From Rossellomorea aquimaris (GTDB lineage: Bacteria; Bacillota; Bacilli; Bacillales; Bacillaceae_B): a stretch of 64,000 nt of DNA. A program made the translations under genes and the position numbers. Of the stretch, positions 1 through 9,037 are shown one piece after another. The stretch is from positions 434,001 to 498,000 of the forward strand of contig NZ_JXZC01000001.1 of assembly GCF_000935355.1 (NCBI RefSeq), written 5' to 3'. The notes beneath the pieces are model-generated. The model was not told where the DNA came from, ran no database searches, and was given only the letters and a program-made list of their open reading frames with translations. Within the stretch, counting starts at the first letter, position 1; each line of letters opens with the position of its first letter.

Positions 1-373
<373 letters not shown>

Positions 374-1204
374 TTAATTTTCAGTTGATAATTGATGTAC
401 TTTTTTAGCTAAACTGGTCTTTCTGTCACTTGCGTATGCAAGTCCAAGGACGGCAAGAGTGATCACAAGAACCACCCAGAAGCTTGTCGTGACTTGTCCA
501 ATGAATACCGCTTTATAAAATACGCCTCCAAACGATCCACCTAATACCGGACCGACTACCGGAATCCACGAATATCCCCAGTTGGATGGTCCCTTTCCTG
601 GAATCGGGAGCAGGAAGTGAGCGATCCGTGGTCCTAAATCACGTGCAGGGTTAATGGCGTAGCCAGTCGTCCCACCGAGTGAGATCCCGATTGCGATAAT
701 AAGGAATCCGACGATAAATGGATTCAATCCGTCTGTAAAGGTATTCGCCCCTATAGATAATAATCCTACTACCAAAACAAAAGTTCCAATGATTTCACTC
801 AATAAGTTTGAAAAATAATGCGGAATGGCCGGTCCGGTAGCAAAAACCCCTAATTTCACGCCCGGGTCCTTTGTTGCATGCCAATGGGGCAAAAAGTGTA
901 AATAAGTAACCGTTGCCCCGATGATCGCCCCGATCACTTGAGCAAGAATGTATTCAGGTACACTGCTCCATGGGAAATCCCCATTGAACGCTAGTCCCAA
1001 TGTGACAGCCGGATTTAAATGAGCCCCGCTGAACTTCCCGACGGCGTATACGCTCATGGCAACACCCAAGCCCCATCCAAATGCTATGACGATCCAACCA
1101 GAGTTATAAGCATATGACTTTTTGAGGTTCACATTGGCACAAACCCCAGCTCCGAAAATAATCAGTAAAGCTGTACCTACCACTTCTCCTAAAAATGCAT
1201 TCAT
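374..1204 (-). CDS. glpF: Glycerol uptake facilitator (aquaglyceroporin)
   Basis: A 276-residue MIP-family channel for facilitated glycerol diffusion across the cytoplasmic membrane. Both half-helix NPA boxes are present: NPA at about residues 64-66 (SGAHLNPAVTLG) and at about 185-187 (INPARDLGPR). The Asp after the second box marks a glycerol channel rather than a water channel. Six hydrophobic segments are visible. It is followed by glpK and preceded by a terminator-bearing leader and glpP, so induction by glycerol-3-phosphate through GlpP is expected. Family call is secure; substrate is inferred from context and the RD motif. Confidence 0.96.
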   Translation of the reverse strand: MNAFLGEVVGTALLIIFGAGVCANVNLKKSYAYNSGWIVIAFGWGLGVAMSVYAVGKFSGAHLNPAVTLGLAFNGDFPWSSVPEYILAQVIGAIIGATVTYLHFLPHWHATKDPGVKLGVFATGPAIPHYFSNLLSEIIGTFVLVVGLLSIGANTFTDGLNPFIVGFLIIAIGISLGGTTGYAINPARDLGPRIAHFLLPIPGKGPSNWGYSWIPVVGPVLGGSFGGVFYKAVFIGQVTTSFWVVLVITLAVLGLAYASDRKTSLAKKVHQLSTEN

Positions 1205-1407
1205 ACATCATCCCTCATTTCAATTAGATATTGCACTGTTTTAATCTGCAGCTGGACGTTAACCAGTATGTGTGAAACGTCTGTCCTGAAGAAAGAACTT
1301 GTGGCACAGCCGCTCCTCGAGGTTTTATGAGGCTTTTTAGCTCGTTTACCCCATATCTGTCTGTGATAATCTTGTTATTCAAGCCTCTTTATTGTTAAAG
1401 GCTGTTG

Positions 1408-1470
1408 AAAAAAATAAAAAGACTCACGGAATATGCCCATCAATAGCAGGCAATTCACGTGAGTCTCTTC
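1408..1470 (-). terminator. GlpP-controlled leader terminator of glpFK
   Basis: In the 343-base gap between glpP and glpF, the minus strand carries an 11-bp inverted repeat (AGACTCACG arms at about 1419-1429 and 1456-1467) followed by a run of T residues. This is the intrinsic terminator expected in the glpFK leader of Bacillus, where GlpP with glycerol-3-phosphate antiterminates. The rest of the gap holds no convincing gene. Confidence 0.85.
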
Positions 1471-1547
1471 ATCTCTTTCACAACGTATTAACTTGTGAAC
1501 AATATTACTTCACAATGAAAGCGGTGTCAATGGATTTTTGTGAATTT

Positions 1548-2105
1548 TCATCTGTCAAAATGTTTCCAGAGTACCCGATCAGAAGTCGTGATCGCCGTTG
1601 CGCCTGCCTCAATTGCTGCTTCCACTTCCTCCACTGTGTCAATCAGTCCGCCTGCAAAAATGGGCTTGCCCGTCTTTTCACCTATTTCTTTTATTATTTT
1701 AGGAACCACACCTGGCAGCACTTCAATAAAGTCGGGATCTGTCTTATGTATAAGTTCAATGCTCCGATTCATGGCACTTGAATCAATCACGAACATTCGT
1801 TGAGTGGCAAATACACCTTTTTGCCTTGCTTTTTTTATCACATTTCCTTTAGTGGATATAATGCCATAGGGTTTGATTTCCTGACAGACATATTCTGCAG
1901 CATACTCATCACTTGATAACCCGTGAATTAAATCCAAATGTAAAAACATCTTTCGATTCTGGTTTCGTGCATAGTCGAAGACGCTCTTCAGCATCCCGAC
2001 ATGGAGGTCGAGAAACACACCATATTGAAAAGAGGTTTCAAGCATTTTATCAAAGTCCTTCATAGAGCGGATGGCAGGCATTATCTTTTGACCTTCAAAA
2101 CTCAT
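1548..2105 (-). CDS. glpP: Glycerol uptake operon antiterminator
   Basis: About 185 residues, the normal size for GlpP, an RNA-binding antiterminator with a TIM-barrel-like fold that senses glycerol-3-phosphate and lets RNA polymerase read through the glpFK and glpD leaders. Recognisable stretches are LHLDLIHGLSSDEYA, ISTKGNVIKKARQKG, the PDFIEVLPGV strand and the phosphate-loop-like PIFAGGLIDTVEEV. The ATG at 2105 is chosen because it sits 7 nt after GGGGG; a GTG three bases upstream is less well spaced. The neighbouring leader terminator and glpFK support the assignment. Confidence 0.95.
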   Translation of the reverse strand: MSFEGQKIMPAIRSMKDFDKMLETSFQYGVFLDLHVGMLKSVFDYARNQNRKMFLHLDLIHGLSSDEYAAEYVCQEIKPYGIISTKGNVIKKARQKGVFATQRMFVIDSSAMNRSIELIHKTDPDFIEVLPGVVPKIIKEIGEKTGKPIFAGGLIDTVEEVEAAIEAGATAITTSDRVLWKHFDR

Positions 2106-2316
2106 CACATTACCCCCTTATAGATGTAGCATGTATGTTTTCACAAGGAGAAATTATACCATAAATGATGCTCTATGTTATATATCACCCATATTGTATT
2201 GATTTTACCACAATATAACATTTTATGGGACCGGCATATCCATCAGGCGTAAAGTTAGATTCCGTTAAAGATGAGAGATATAATCATCTTAAAAATACTT
2301 TAAAGGAGTGTTCAAA

Positions 2317-3432
2317 ATGAGTTCACCTTATACTCTACTGTTTTCAAAAGGCAACCTCGGCGCCGGCTTAACTAAGAATCGTTATATAGTTGCACCCATG
2401 ACCCGGGTGAGTGCAGGTGAAAATGGCGTGGCAAATGAAACGATGGAAAGGTATTACGAACGCTTCGCAAAAGGCGGTTTCGGCGTTATCATTTCAGAAG
2501 GAATATATACAGATAAACAATACAGTCAGGGATACTTCAACCAGCCGGGCATTGTAAATAAAGAGCAAATAGAAGCATGGAGGAAAATTGTTCAAACGGT
2601 TCACAGTCACGGATCCTTGATGATTGCTCAGCTTATGCACGCAGGAGGACAAAGTCAAGGGAATGCCTATGAAGACAATACTAAAGCACCATCTGCCATT
2701 GCACCAAAAGGTGATCAGCTTGGATTCTACGGAGGGTCCGGCCCTTTCCCTGTTCCGGAAGAAATGACGATGGACGATATTGAAGCTGTCAAAAAGTCCT
2801 TCGTGGAAAGTGCTGTAAATGCCAAAGAAGCAGGCTTTGAAGGTGTAGAAATTCATGGTGCCAATGGTTATTTACTGGACCAGTTCTTGACGGATTATTT
2901 AAATAAACGCGAAGATGAATACGGTGGCCCGCTTGAAAATCGACTTCGTCTACTAACCGAAATCATCCACGATGTCCGGAGTGCTGTTGGGGATGACTTT
3001 GTGGTAGGGATTCGTATTTCTCAAGGGAAAGTGGCTGATCAAACTTATAAATGGCCAGAAGGTCAAGCCGCTGCAGAGACCATCTTTACATCATTAGGAA
3101 AAACGGAATTAGATTATATTCATACAACAGATGGAGATGGTTCTGAACCGTCCTTCGGGGAAGGTAGCATGACTCTCGCCGAGGCTGCCACTTCTTATAG
3201 TCAATTACCGGTAATTGCCAATGGTCAACTCGGTGATCCCTCTAAAGCAGAAGTACTTCTGCAAAAAGAGCAGGCTGAGTTTATCAGCTTAGGTACAAGT
3301 GCCCTTGCGAACCCGGATCTTCCGAATAAGGTTGAAAAAGGCTTGGATCTTGAGAAGTTTGACTTTGAAAGAACCTTGCTTCCTCAAGCATATGTGAAAA
3401 AACATGAGCTTGAGATGAACATTGTTGAATAA
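2317..3432 (+). CDS. Old yellow enzyme family NAD(P)H:flavin oxidoreductase
   Basis: A 371-residue FMN-binding TIM-barrel oxidoreductase that reduces activated C=C bonds of enones or nitro compounds with NAD(P)H. Seen: the N-terminal strand YIVAPMTR, the substrate-binding QLMHAGGQ, EIHGANGYLLDQFL (active-site His and Asn), NKREDEYGG, a late barrel strand PVIANGQL and the flavin-phosphate loop EFISLGTSALANPDL. Start chosen at 2317 because AAAGGAG lies 8 nt upstream; the GTG at 2308 overlaps that site. A TATAAT lies at 2279-2284. Transcribed divergently from glpP, monocistronic by the following terminator. The physiological substrate is unknown. Confidence 0.9.
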   Translation: MSSPYTLLFSKGNLGAGLTKNRYIVAPMTRVSAGENGVANETMERYYERFAKGGFGVIISEGIYTDKQYSQGYFNQPGIVNKEQIEAWRKIVQTVHSHGSLMIAQLMHAGGQSQGNAYEDNTKAPSAIAPKGDQLGFYGGSGPFPVPEEMTMDDIEAVKKSFVESAVNAKEAGFEGVEIHGANGYLLDQFLTDYLNKREDEYGGPLENRLRLLTEIIHDVRSAVGDDFVVGIRISQGKVADQTYKWPEGQAAAETIFTSLGKTELDYIHTTDGDGSEPSFGEGSMTLAEAATSYSQLPVIANGQLGDPSKAEVLLQKEQAEFISLGTSALANPDLPNKVEKGLDLEKFDFERTLLPQAYVKKHELEMNIVE

Positions 3433-3442
3433 GTTTAATGTA

Positions 3443-3483
3443 AAAGAAGAACCCTTTACTGACATTAAGGGTTCTTCTTTTTA
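3443..3483 (+). terminator. Terminator after the OYE gene
   Basis: Perfect 13-bp inverted repeat AAGAAGAACCCTT / AAGGGTTCTTCTT with a 10-nt loop and a trailing T-run. Confidence 0.9.
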
Positions 3484-3573
3484 TGATTCTAGTCGGAAGT
3501 AAGCTGACACTTAACACTTATACACCAATAGAATCTGCAATCAGATGTCTTCTTTTTGATCAAATGAGGGACC

Positions 3574-3969
3574 TTATTTCTTTTTTCCAAAAAGGGACCG
3601 AATACGTGCTTGCATTTCAGTTTTACTGTGATATTCGAACATACCGATTCCATTCCCCCATGGATCCTGAAAGGTTGCCCATTTTACCGGGACTTCTTCT
3701 CTTTCATGAATGTCAAAGTGCTTGGTACCTAAAAGGGATGACAGTCTTTCCCTTTCTCTGCCAATATCTTCAACGCCTAGACGGATGGGACCTGAATTTG
3801 GCGTTGGGGTACCTTCTGCTACTTGGAGCCAACAGCCAGGAATGAGTTCCCATTCAGCGAATCCGTCGTGGGGGATGAAATCAGGAGTACGATTTAATAA
3901 TGTTTCATACCATCGTTGCCCTTCTTGCATATCTGTTACTCGGACTTGCACGGTCATTTCATAAATCAT
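3574..3969 (-). CDS. VOC (glyoxalase/bleomycin-resistance fold) family protein
   Basis: 131 residues. The order MTVQVRVTDMQEGQRWYETLL, WLQVAEG, PIRLGVEDIGRERERL and ATFQDPWGNGIGMFEY is the paired beta-alpha-beta-beta-beta pattern of the vicinal-oxygen-chelate superfamily; FQDPWGNGIGMFEY is the classical C-terminal strand with the metal-ligand Glu. Such small single proteins act as dioxygenases, isomerases or antibiotic-binding proteins, and the substrate cannot be read from the sequence. The start has AAAGGAG upstream. Same strand as ampS but about 100 bp past it, so it may share its transcript. Confidence 0.85.
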   Translation of the reverse strand: MIYEMTVQVRVTDMQEGQRWYETLLNRTPDFIPHDGFAEWELIPGCWLQVAEGTPTPNSGPIRLGVEDIGRERERLSSLLGTKHFDIHEREEVPVKWATFQDPWGNGIGMFEYHSKTEMQARIRSLFGKKK

Positions 3970-4067
3970 GGTTTATCTCCTTTACTATTAAATTAAATGT
4001 GTCGTGGGGTTAGTGGCTTAAAGAAGAAGCTAAAGCAATCAACTAGACTCTAGCTGGCTCCTTTCAT

Positions 4068-5309
4068 TTATATAGCCCAGTTCCCATTACGGAAAATAGC
4101 GATTTTCCTTCCATCACGGCACACTCCATCTATATTCATCTGGGCAGAACCAATCATGAAATCTTCATGAACCACACTTTCATTAAGCCCCTTAGCCTCC
4201 CGTTCTTCATCTGATAAAATGTCTCCATCCTTTATGCACGTTGGATAAGAGGAACCGATCGCTAGATGATTGGATGCATTTTCATCAAATAAGGTGTTAA
4301 AGAATAGAACGCCAGAATCAGAGATAGGTGACTGATGTGGAACAAGTGCCACCTCACCTAGGTAGGCTGCCCCTTCATCCGTCAAAATCAATTTTTTCAG
4401 GATTTCCTCTCCTTTTCTTGCCGTTACATTCGTAATTTCCCCATCATTAAAAGTAAGGGTGAAGTCTTCAATGACGTTGCCATTGTAAGCAAGTGGCTTG
4501 GTGCTTATAACTGTGCCATTGACTCCGGTTTTCACAGGAACAGTATAAACTTCTTCTGTCGGCATATTGGCAATGAAATGTGTTCCTTGTGGTGTTTTGC
4601 TCGCCCCCGTCAGCCACAGGTGATCTTCATGGAGTTCTATGGTCAGGTCCGTCCCAGCCGATTGGTAGAGCAGGCTTTCAAGCTTTAAGTCATTAAGTTC
4701 GCTTGCTTTGTCGGTCAGGGTTTGGATATGGGTTTGCCAAGCGAGGACGGGATCTTCATGATCGATGCGGACGGACGTGAATATACGGTCCCATAGGCTT
4801 GCTATTCTCTCTTTCTCAGGCAAGCCAGGAAAGACTTTATCGGCCCATTTCTGCGAAGGGATGGCTACGATCGACCAGCTGATTTGATCTTTTTCGATGG
4901 CTTCATAGAAACGGTCAAGGGCGTCTCCACTTGCTTTTTCAAAATTAAGGATCCGGTCTGGATCGATTCCCTTCAGCAGGTCCGGGTCATTGGCTTCTAT
5001 CTGAAGGAAAGCTCCTTTATGGTCCACAACCCACTCATGAGCAGCAGACAGCCAGCTTGGATATTCATAAAAGGTATCATCCGGGGCCATTTCATAATGT
5101 GTTCGCATAATCTCCTCGTCATACCATTGAACATGTACATTTCTGGCCCCGGCAAGATAGGCTTCCTTTACGACGATGCGCACAAAATGTTCAGTTCCGA
5201 GGGGAGCAGAGATCCAAAGTGGCTGATCATGTTGAACATTTACTCCCACTTTAATGGCAAGCTCTGCGTATTGTTTTATTTTTTTGTCGAAATCTTTATG
5301 TATGGTCAT
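4068..5309 (-). CDS. ampS: M29 family (AmpS-type) metallo-aminopeptidase
   Basis: 413 residues, the usual length for cytosolic dinuclear-metal M29 aminopeptidases that trim N-terminal residues from peptides. Family hallmarks are the N-terminal KQYAELAIKVGVNVQHDQPL, the central ADK...PGL segment, GEVALVPHQSPI, FFNTLFDENASNHLAIG (Glu and His metal ligands) and VVHEDFMIGSAQMNIDGV (His and Asp ligands) close to the C-terminus. Its ATG overlaps the stop of the upstream HIT gene by 4 bp, so the two are translationally coupled. Peptide specificity is not predictable. Confidence 0.92.
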   Translation of the reverse strand: MTIHKDFDKKIKQYAELAIKVGVNVQHDQPLWISAPLGTEHFVRIVVKEAYLAGARNVHVQWYDEEIMRTHYEMAPDDTFYEYPSWLSAAHEWVVDHKGAFLQIEANDPDLLKGIDPDRILNFEKASGDALDRFYEAIEKDQISWSIVAIPSQKWADKVFPGLPEKERIASLWDRIFTSVRIDHEDPVLAWQTHIQTLTDKASELNDLKLESLLYQSAGTDLTIELHEDHLWLTGASKTPQGTHFIANMPTEEVYTVPVKTGVNGTVISTKPLAYNGNVIEDFTLTFNDGEITNVTARKGEEILKKLILTDEGAAYLGEVALVPHQSPISDSGVLFFNTLFDENASNHLAIGSSYPTCIKDGDILSDEEREAKGLNESVVHEDFMIGSAQMNIDGVCRDGRKIAIFRNGNWAI

Positions 5310-5752
5310 TTGGTTATCTCCAATTCTTGTATTCTATTAATGTAGGCCATCATCTTTTTTTGAGTTTCTTCCAGAGCTTCACCGTGTCGTCCAACCTGAG
5401 CCATTCCATAAAAGAGTTCGCCAAATCGATCTGCTTCCTCATTCCGCGGAATAACATGCATATGATAATGAGTTAACTCGTTGTAGATGCCTCCATTCTG
5501 ACAGATAGTAATGCCGTTGGGTACATATAGTGCTTGTATGGTTTGTGCAACTAGTTGAGAAGCCTTCATAATGGAGAGGCTCTCAGCCTCATCCAATTCC
5601 GTTACTTCCACTTTATGTCTTTTGGGGAGGATCAGGGTATGTCCTGGGTGATGCGGGACATGGTCCAAAAAGCAGGACACATGATCATCTTCGTAAATGA
5701 TAAATACTCTCTCCTTTTTATTTGCAAGTCGGCAGCCTAGGCATTCTTCCAT
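5306..5752 (-). CDS. HIT family nucleotide-binding hydrolase
   Basis: 148 residues of the histidine-triad superfamily. The triad THYHMHVIPR (H-x-H-x-H) near the C-terminus performs nucleotidyl transfer or hydrolysis on AMP-linked substrates. The N-terminal CLGCRLA is a degenerate Cys pair as in many Bacillus HIT proteins that bind zinc. DHVPHHPGHTLILPKRH is the typical HIT core strand-loop. GGAGG lies 7 nt before the ATG. Overlaps ampS by 4 bp. The exact substrate is unknown. Confidence 0.9.
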   Translation of the reverse strand: MEECLGCRLANKKERVFIIYEDDHVSCFLDHVPHHPGHTLILPKRHKVEVTELDEAESLSIMKASQLVAQTIQALYVPNGITICQNGGIYNELTHYHMHVIPRNEEADRFGELFYGMAQVGRHGEALEETQKKMMAYINRIQELEITK

Positions 5753-5864
5753 TCATATACCTCCAATTTAAAGGAATTCCACCATTAATGTCGAAATCTG
5801 TTTGAATAGCTTAAATACATGCTTCTCTCATCTTATCATGTAAAAGAAAGAAGGTCAGAAATTA

Positions 5865-6368
5865 ATGGAAATTCAATTGCTCAATGAAAAAAATGCCGAA
5901 GCTTATTGGCAGCTTCGTTTGGAAATGCTGAAACAAAGTCCTTCGAGCTTCGGTGGCAGCTATGAAGAAGCCCTCGCCCGTCCCAATCCAATTGAAGTGA
6001 CAGCCGGGAGACTTGTACAAAAGGGCAGCTACACGTTTGGTTGCTTTGTTGACGGGAAACTGGTCGGAGCGGTGACCCTCGTACGTGAAGGTGCTTTAAA
6101 AATGAAGCATAAAGCTTCTATTTTTGCCATGTATGTGGCCCCTTCCCATCGTGGGAAGGGATTCGCAAGAAGGTTGATTCAAACCGCCATCACACAAGCA
6201 AAAGAGGAGGATGGCATTGAACAAGTCATGATTACAGTTGTAACAACCAATGAAACAGCGAAGGGGCTCTATCACTCTTGTGGATTCAAGCCATACGGAA
6301 CGGAAAAGCGGGCATTGAAATATAACGATGAATATTTCGATGAAGAATTGATGGTGTTATTCTTATAA
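5865..6368 (+). CDS. GNAT family N-acetyltransferase
   Basis: 167 residues. The acetyl-CoA binding core is visible as IFAMYVAPSHRGKGFARRLI (motif A with R-x-x-G-x-G/A) followed by VMITVVTTNETAKGLYHSCGFKPYG (motif B). The N-terminal acceptor-binding half (LRLEMLKQSPSSFGGSYEEAL) resembles acetyltransferases of unknown acceptor found widely in Bacillaceae. Monocistronic on the plus strand, between convergent and divergent neighbours. Acceptor not predictable. Confidence 0.88.
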   Translation: MEIQLLNEKNAEAYWQLRLEMLKQSPSSFGGSYEEALARPNPIEVTAGRLVQKGSYTFGCFVDGKLVGAVTLVREGALKMKHKASIFAMYVAPSHRGKGFARRLIQTAITQAKEEDGIEQVMITVVTTNETAKGLYHSCGFKPYGTEKRALKYNDEYFDEELMVLFL

Positions 6369-6376
6369 TTCTCTTT

Positions 6377-6877
6377 TCATAATACATGATAATCAAAGCT
6401 AATAAGTAAGAAAGCAACGACAAAGACTGATAGCACCAGTGCCCGAAAAGGATTTCTGTAGTGAAGGCTCAGCATAGGAAACATAATAAAATAAAACAGT
6501 AGCGTCCACCAAAGGTTCCATCCTTCAAAATATTCAATGGATTCCATAGTCCACGCTGCCCATTCTATCAAAATGGCGACACCTATGTATTTAAAATTAT
6601 AAAGGATTTTCATCCTGATTTCTTCAGGATAGTGGCTTAAAAATAGAACCACAAGGCAAGGATAAGCGATCATCGTGTAAAGAGAATCCGTGACGAACAT
6701 ATTGATGAAAAATCCATCAAGTTCCCAAACTGCCTTCATGGTGTAGCTGATATACTGATAAAACATATTGAAAAAACTAAAGTAATAGATGGTGGGAAGA
6801 AATTCTTTCCATCTATTCCAGGATCCCCACTTCAAGGAACTGAGAATTATCACCACAATGACTACAATATGAAACAT
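6377..6877 (-). CDS. CBO0543-like integral membrane protein
   Basis: 166 residues with about five hydrophobic helices. The order and residues (LKWGSWNRWKEFLPTIYYFS near the N-terminus, FVTDSLYTMIAYPCLV in the middle, a terminal pair of helices with HYRNPFRAL) match the small 'CBO0543 family' of Bacillaceae and Clostridia membrane proteins. Function unknown. Ends 8 bp from the convergent GNAT gene with no obvious terminator between them. Confidence 0.7.
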   Translation of the reverse strand: MFHIVVIVVIILSSLKWGSWNRWKEFLPTIYYFSFFNMFYQYISYTMKAVWELDGFFINMFVTDSLYTMIAYPCLVVLFLSHYPEEIRMKILYNFKYIGVAILIEWAAWTMESIEYFEGWNLWWTLLFYFIMFPMLSLHYRNPFRALVLSVFVVAFLLISFDYHVL

Positions 6878-6919
6878 GGGATCCCCCCCATAGCCCGACT
6901 CATAATATAGATGTTAGTG

Positions 6920-6937
6920 TTACCAAATATTTGGTAA
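6920..6937. repeat. Perfect 18-bp palindrome over a stop codon
   Basis: TTACCAAATATTTGGTAA is a perfect palindrome that includes the stop codon of the serine hydrolase. There is no T-run, so it is not a standard terminator. Confidence 0.6.
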
Positions 6938-8011
6938 TTCATTCCTCGGTCTATTGCGGTGCACCATTCTTAAGGAAGGAAAATAGATCTGCCACTTTGT
7001 TACTGAACTCCCGTAAATAATAAAATAATAAAGGTATTCTTCCCCCCCATAGTTGTATCGCTTGTTATACATTTTTACCACCACCACGTTATAAGCAGGA
7101 ATTACGAGAATTGTTGGACCGGTGACGCCTACTATTTGATAAGATCCAGCAGGTACCCTCTCACCGAGTTCACTTTTTTTTCGTGGAATGTCTTGAACGT
7201 ACCAAAACAGACCGGTCCCAGGTAATGAGGTATCAGAATACGAAACATTTTGAATGGAGGTGGCAGCCTCAATCACTTTAGAGGGAACGATTTGTCTTCC
7301 ATTCATCATGCCTTTTTGAACATGTAGCTGTCCCCAGAGAGCAAATTCCCTGGGAGATACAAATAAATTCTTCTCCGTTCCATCTGAAGCTGCCCCCAGT
7401 CCAGGTAGTGCAGGTTTATCAATGTGGTCGATGATAGGTACAAGATTTTCATCTGGTTCCGTTCTCCATCCCGTTTCACTAAACCCCAATGGTGTAAAAA
7501 CCCTCTCGTTTAAAAGTTGAGGGTAACCTTTCCCATACAGTCGGTGAATTAATTTTGTCATTATGTCCACACCCACGTTACAGTATTCCCATTTGCTACC
7601 GGACTCGAATTCCCGAAAGATGTATCCATTCTCGTCGGTATTTAGTCCGTGGGAATGAGTTACAAGGTGACGGATCGTTGTACCTTTATACAGATCTTTA
7701 TCAAACTCAGGAAAATAATGAGTGATTGGATCATCCAGGCATGAGATATATTTATCATGTAAAGCGTAGGCAACCGAAAGACCTAAATAACTTTTACGGG
7801 CAGAAGCTACATTAAATTGAGACTGTTCTGTGATATGAGAAGCATATTTTCCGTGGGAGTGCCTGCCGCTATAATGCTCCAATAGAACCTGATTATCTTT
7901 TAAGATATAAAGGGCTGAAGCGGAGCTCCCATTTTTATATTTAATGTCGTCAACCCAGGAGATCAATTCCTTTAGTGGTCCTTGTAGGGTCCCCTTCAAG
8001 ACTTCTTCCAC
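6920..8011 (-). CDS. Beta-lactamase-fold serine hydrolase (class C / S12 type)
   Basis: 363 residues without a signal peptide. FNVASARKSYLGLSVAYAL carries the S-x-x-K nucleophile motif (SARK), and WEYCNVGVDIMTKLI supplies the Y-x-N second motif. Overall it resembles cytosolic esterase/DD-peptidase-like S12 hydrolases and not a resistance enzyme. Its start overlaps the upstream GNAT gene by 16 bp, so the 8011-9951 genes form one compact operon. The C-terminal region (RYNYGGEEYLYYFIIYGSS) is unusual and lacks an evident H-x-G third motif. Substrate unknown. Confidence 0.82.
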   Translation of the reverse strand: MEEVLKGTLQGPLKELISWVDDIKYKNGSSASALYILKDNQVLLEHYSGRHSHGKYASHITEQSQFNVASARKSYLGLSVAYALHDKYISCLDDPITHYFPEFDKDLYKGTTIRHLVTHSHGLNTDENGYIFREFESGSKWEYCNVGVDIMTKLIHRLYGKGYPQLLNERVFTPLGFSETGWRTEPDENLVPIIDHIDKPALPGLGAASDGTEKNLFVSPREFALWGQLHVQKGMMNGRQIVPSKVIEAATSIQNVSYSDTSLPGTGLFWYVQDIPRKKSELGERVPAGSYQIVGVTGPTILVIPAYNVVVVKMYNKRYNYGGEEYLYYFIIYGSSVTKWQIYFPSLRMVHRNRPRNELPNIW

Positions 8012-8541
8012 TCGTCTGCGAGCATACCGTATACAATATGATCCACATAATGATCATAAATCCATTCTCTTTGCCTCAGCTTCCCTTCTTCCTTGAATCC
8101 AAGACGCTCGGGGATCGCTCGACTGCGATGGTTGAATTCCGCAGCGGTAATTTCAACCTTATTCATTTTTAAGTATTCAAATGCGTATTTCGTAAGCCCC
8201 TTTGCAACTGTCGTCATAATTCCTTTTCCCTGGTAGCCTTCACCTAACCAATAGCCGATGTACGCCACTCTGTTTGACCAGTCAAGTACGTTGAATCCTG
8301 CTACTCCTACTATTTCACTTTGATAGATGATGCCAGTAGTCAAACTCTTATCATTCGCGAAGCCCAAACGTGTACCTTTAATGAATTCCTTTGAATCATC
8401 CACCGTTTTTGAGTAATCAACCCATGGGAGCCACTCACGCAGATAGGATCTGGACTGATCAGTCAGTTCATGGATTCGTTCAGCATCCTGTAAATCGAGA
8501 AGTCTTAATTCTAATTCGTCGTTTAGTTTATATGTAAACAT
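7996..8541 (-). CDS. RimJ/RimL-type GNAT acetyltransferase
   Basis: 181 residues when started at the ATG at 8541, which follows AAAGGGG; an upstream in-frame extension would run into the preceding gene and lacks a site. Seen: LRLLDLQDAERIHELTDQ, YIGYWLGEGYQGKGIMTTVA (acetyl-CoA loop) and EITAAEFNHRSRAIPERLGF (R-S-x-A/x-E-R-L-G-F), the signature of the ribosomal-protein-serine/alanine acetyltransferase subgroup. These acetylate protein N-termini or small amines; the acceptor is not predictable. In an operon with the FlaR-like kinase upstream and the serine hydrolase downstream. Confidence 0.88.
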   Translation of the reverse strand: MFTYKLNDELELRLLDLQDAERIHELTDQSRSYLREWLPWVDYSKTVDDSKEFIKGTRLGFANDKSLTTGIIYQSEIVGVAGFNVLDWSNRVAYIGYWLGEGYQGKGIMTTVAKGLTKYAFEYLKMNKVEITAAEFNHRSRAIPERLGFKEEGKLRQREWIYDHYVDHIVYGMLADEWKKS

Positions 8542-8554
8542 GATGATTGCCCCT

Positions 8555-9037
8555 TTATCCTTTTTGAATGATGACTTTATATTGATAGGGTTTGAGAATT
8601 CGCATGACGATTGGCTTTTCTTTCGTTTCGTAATGTCGATTCCACCCATACATTTTTCTAAGCATCGTTAGGGTTTGCTTGTAGTTTCCTTTTTTGAATC
8701 CATATTTCTCTTCTATGTAGCGTTTGAGTATCCGAAAATTCCGCTTCCTTTTTGGTGTATCAAGAAAGATGATAAGATCTGCCTCTTCAAGACATTTGTA
8801 CATCCATTCTTGATAATGTACGCCTTCGATGATCCACGATTCCCGATTTAGTATTGAGGTAAGTATGTCTCTTCGTTGGGCTTCCTTATTTCTACTATCT
8901 CCATCGGGGTGTCTTCTCCACATCACATTATCAAGTTCATAATAGGGAATCCCTCTTTCCTTTGAAAGGCGGCGAGCGAGTGTGGATTTTCCGCTTGCGA
9001 CGGAGCCAATGATGTGAATTCTCTTAGCTGTGTTCAT
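8555..9037 (-). CDS. P-loop kinase of the FlaR/'DNA topology modulation' type
   Basis: 160 residues. The N-terminal Walker A IIGSVASGKSTLARRLS, YYELDNVMWR and ADLIIFLDTPKRKRNFRI (strand with the following basic helix) give the adenylate-kinase-like fold of proteins annotated FlaR. The 'topology' name is historical; a nucleotide or small-molecule kinase is more likely from the fold. Start overlaps the stop of the alpha/beta hydrolase by 4 bp. Confidence 0.8.
   Translation of the reverse strand: MNTAKRIHIIGSVASGKSTLARRLSKERGIPYYELDNVMWRRHPDGDSRNKEAQRRDILTSILNRESWIIEGVHYQEWMYKCLEEADLIIFLDTPKRKRNFRILKRYIEEKYGFKKGNYKQTLTMLRKMYGWNRHYETKEKPIVMRILKPYQYKVIIQKG

Noticed and set aside
1392..1803. Plus-strand reading frames over the glpP end and leader
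   Set aside because: They are antisense to glpP and cross the leader terminator; no ribosome site.
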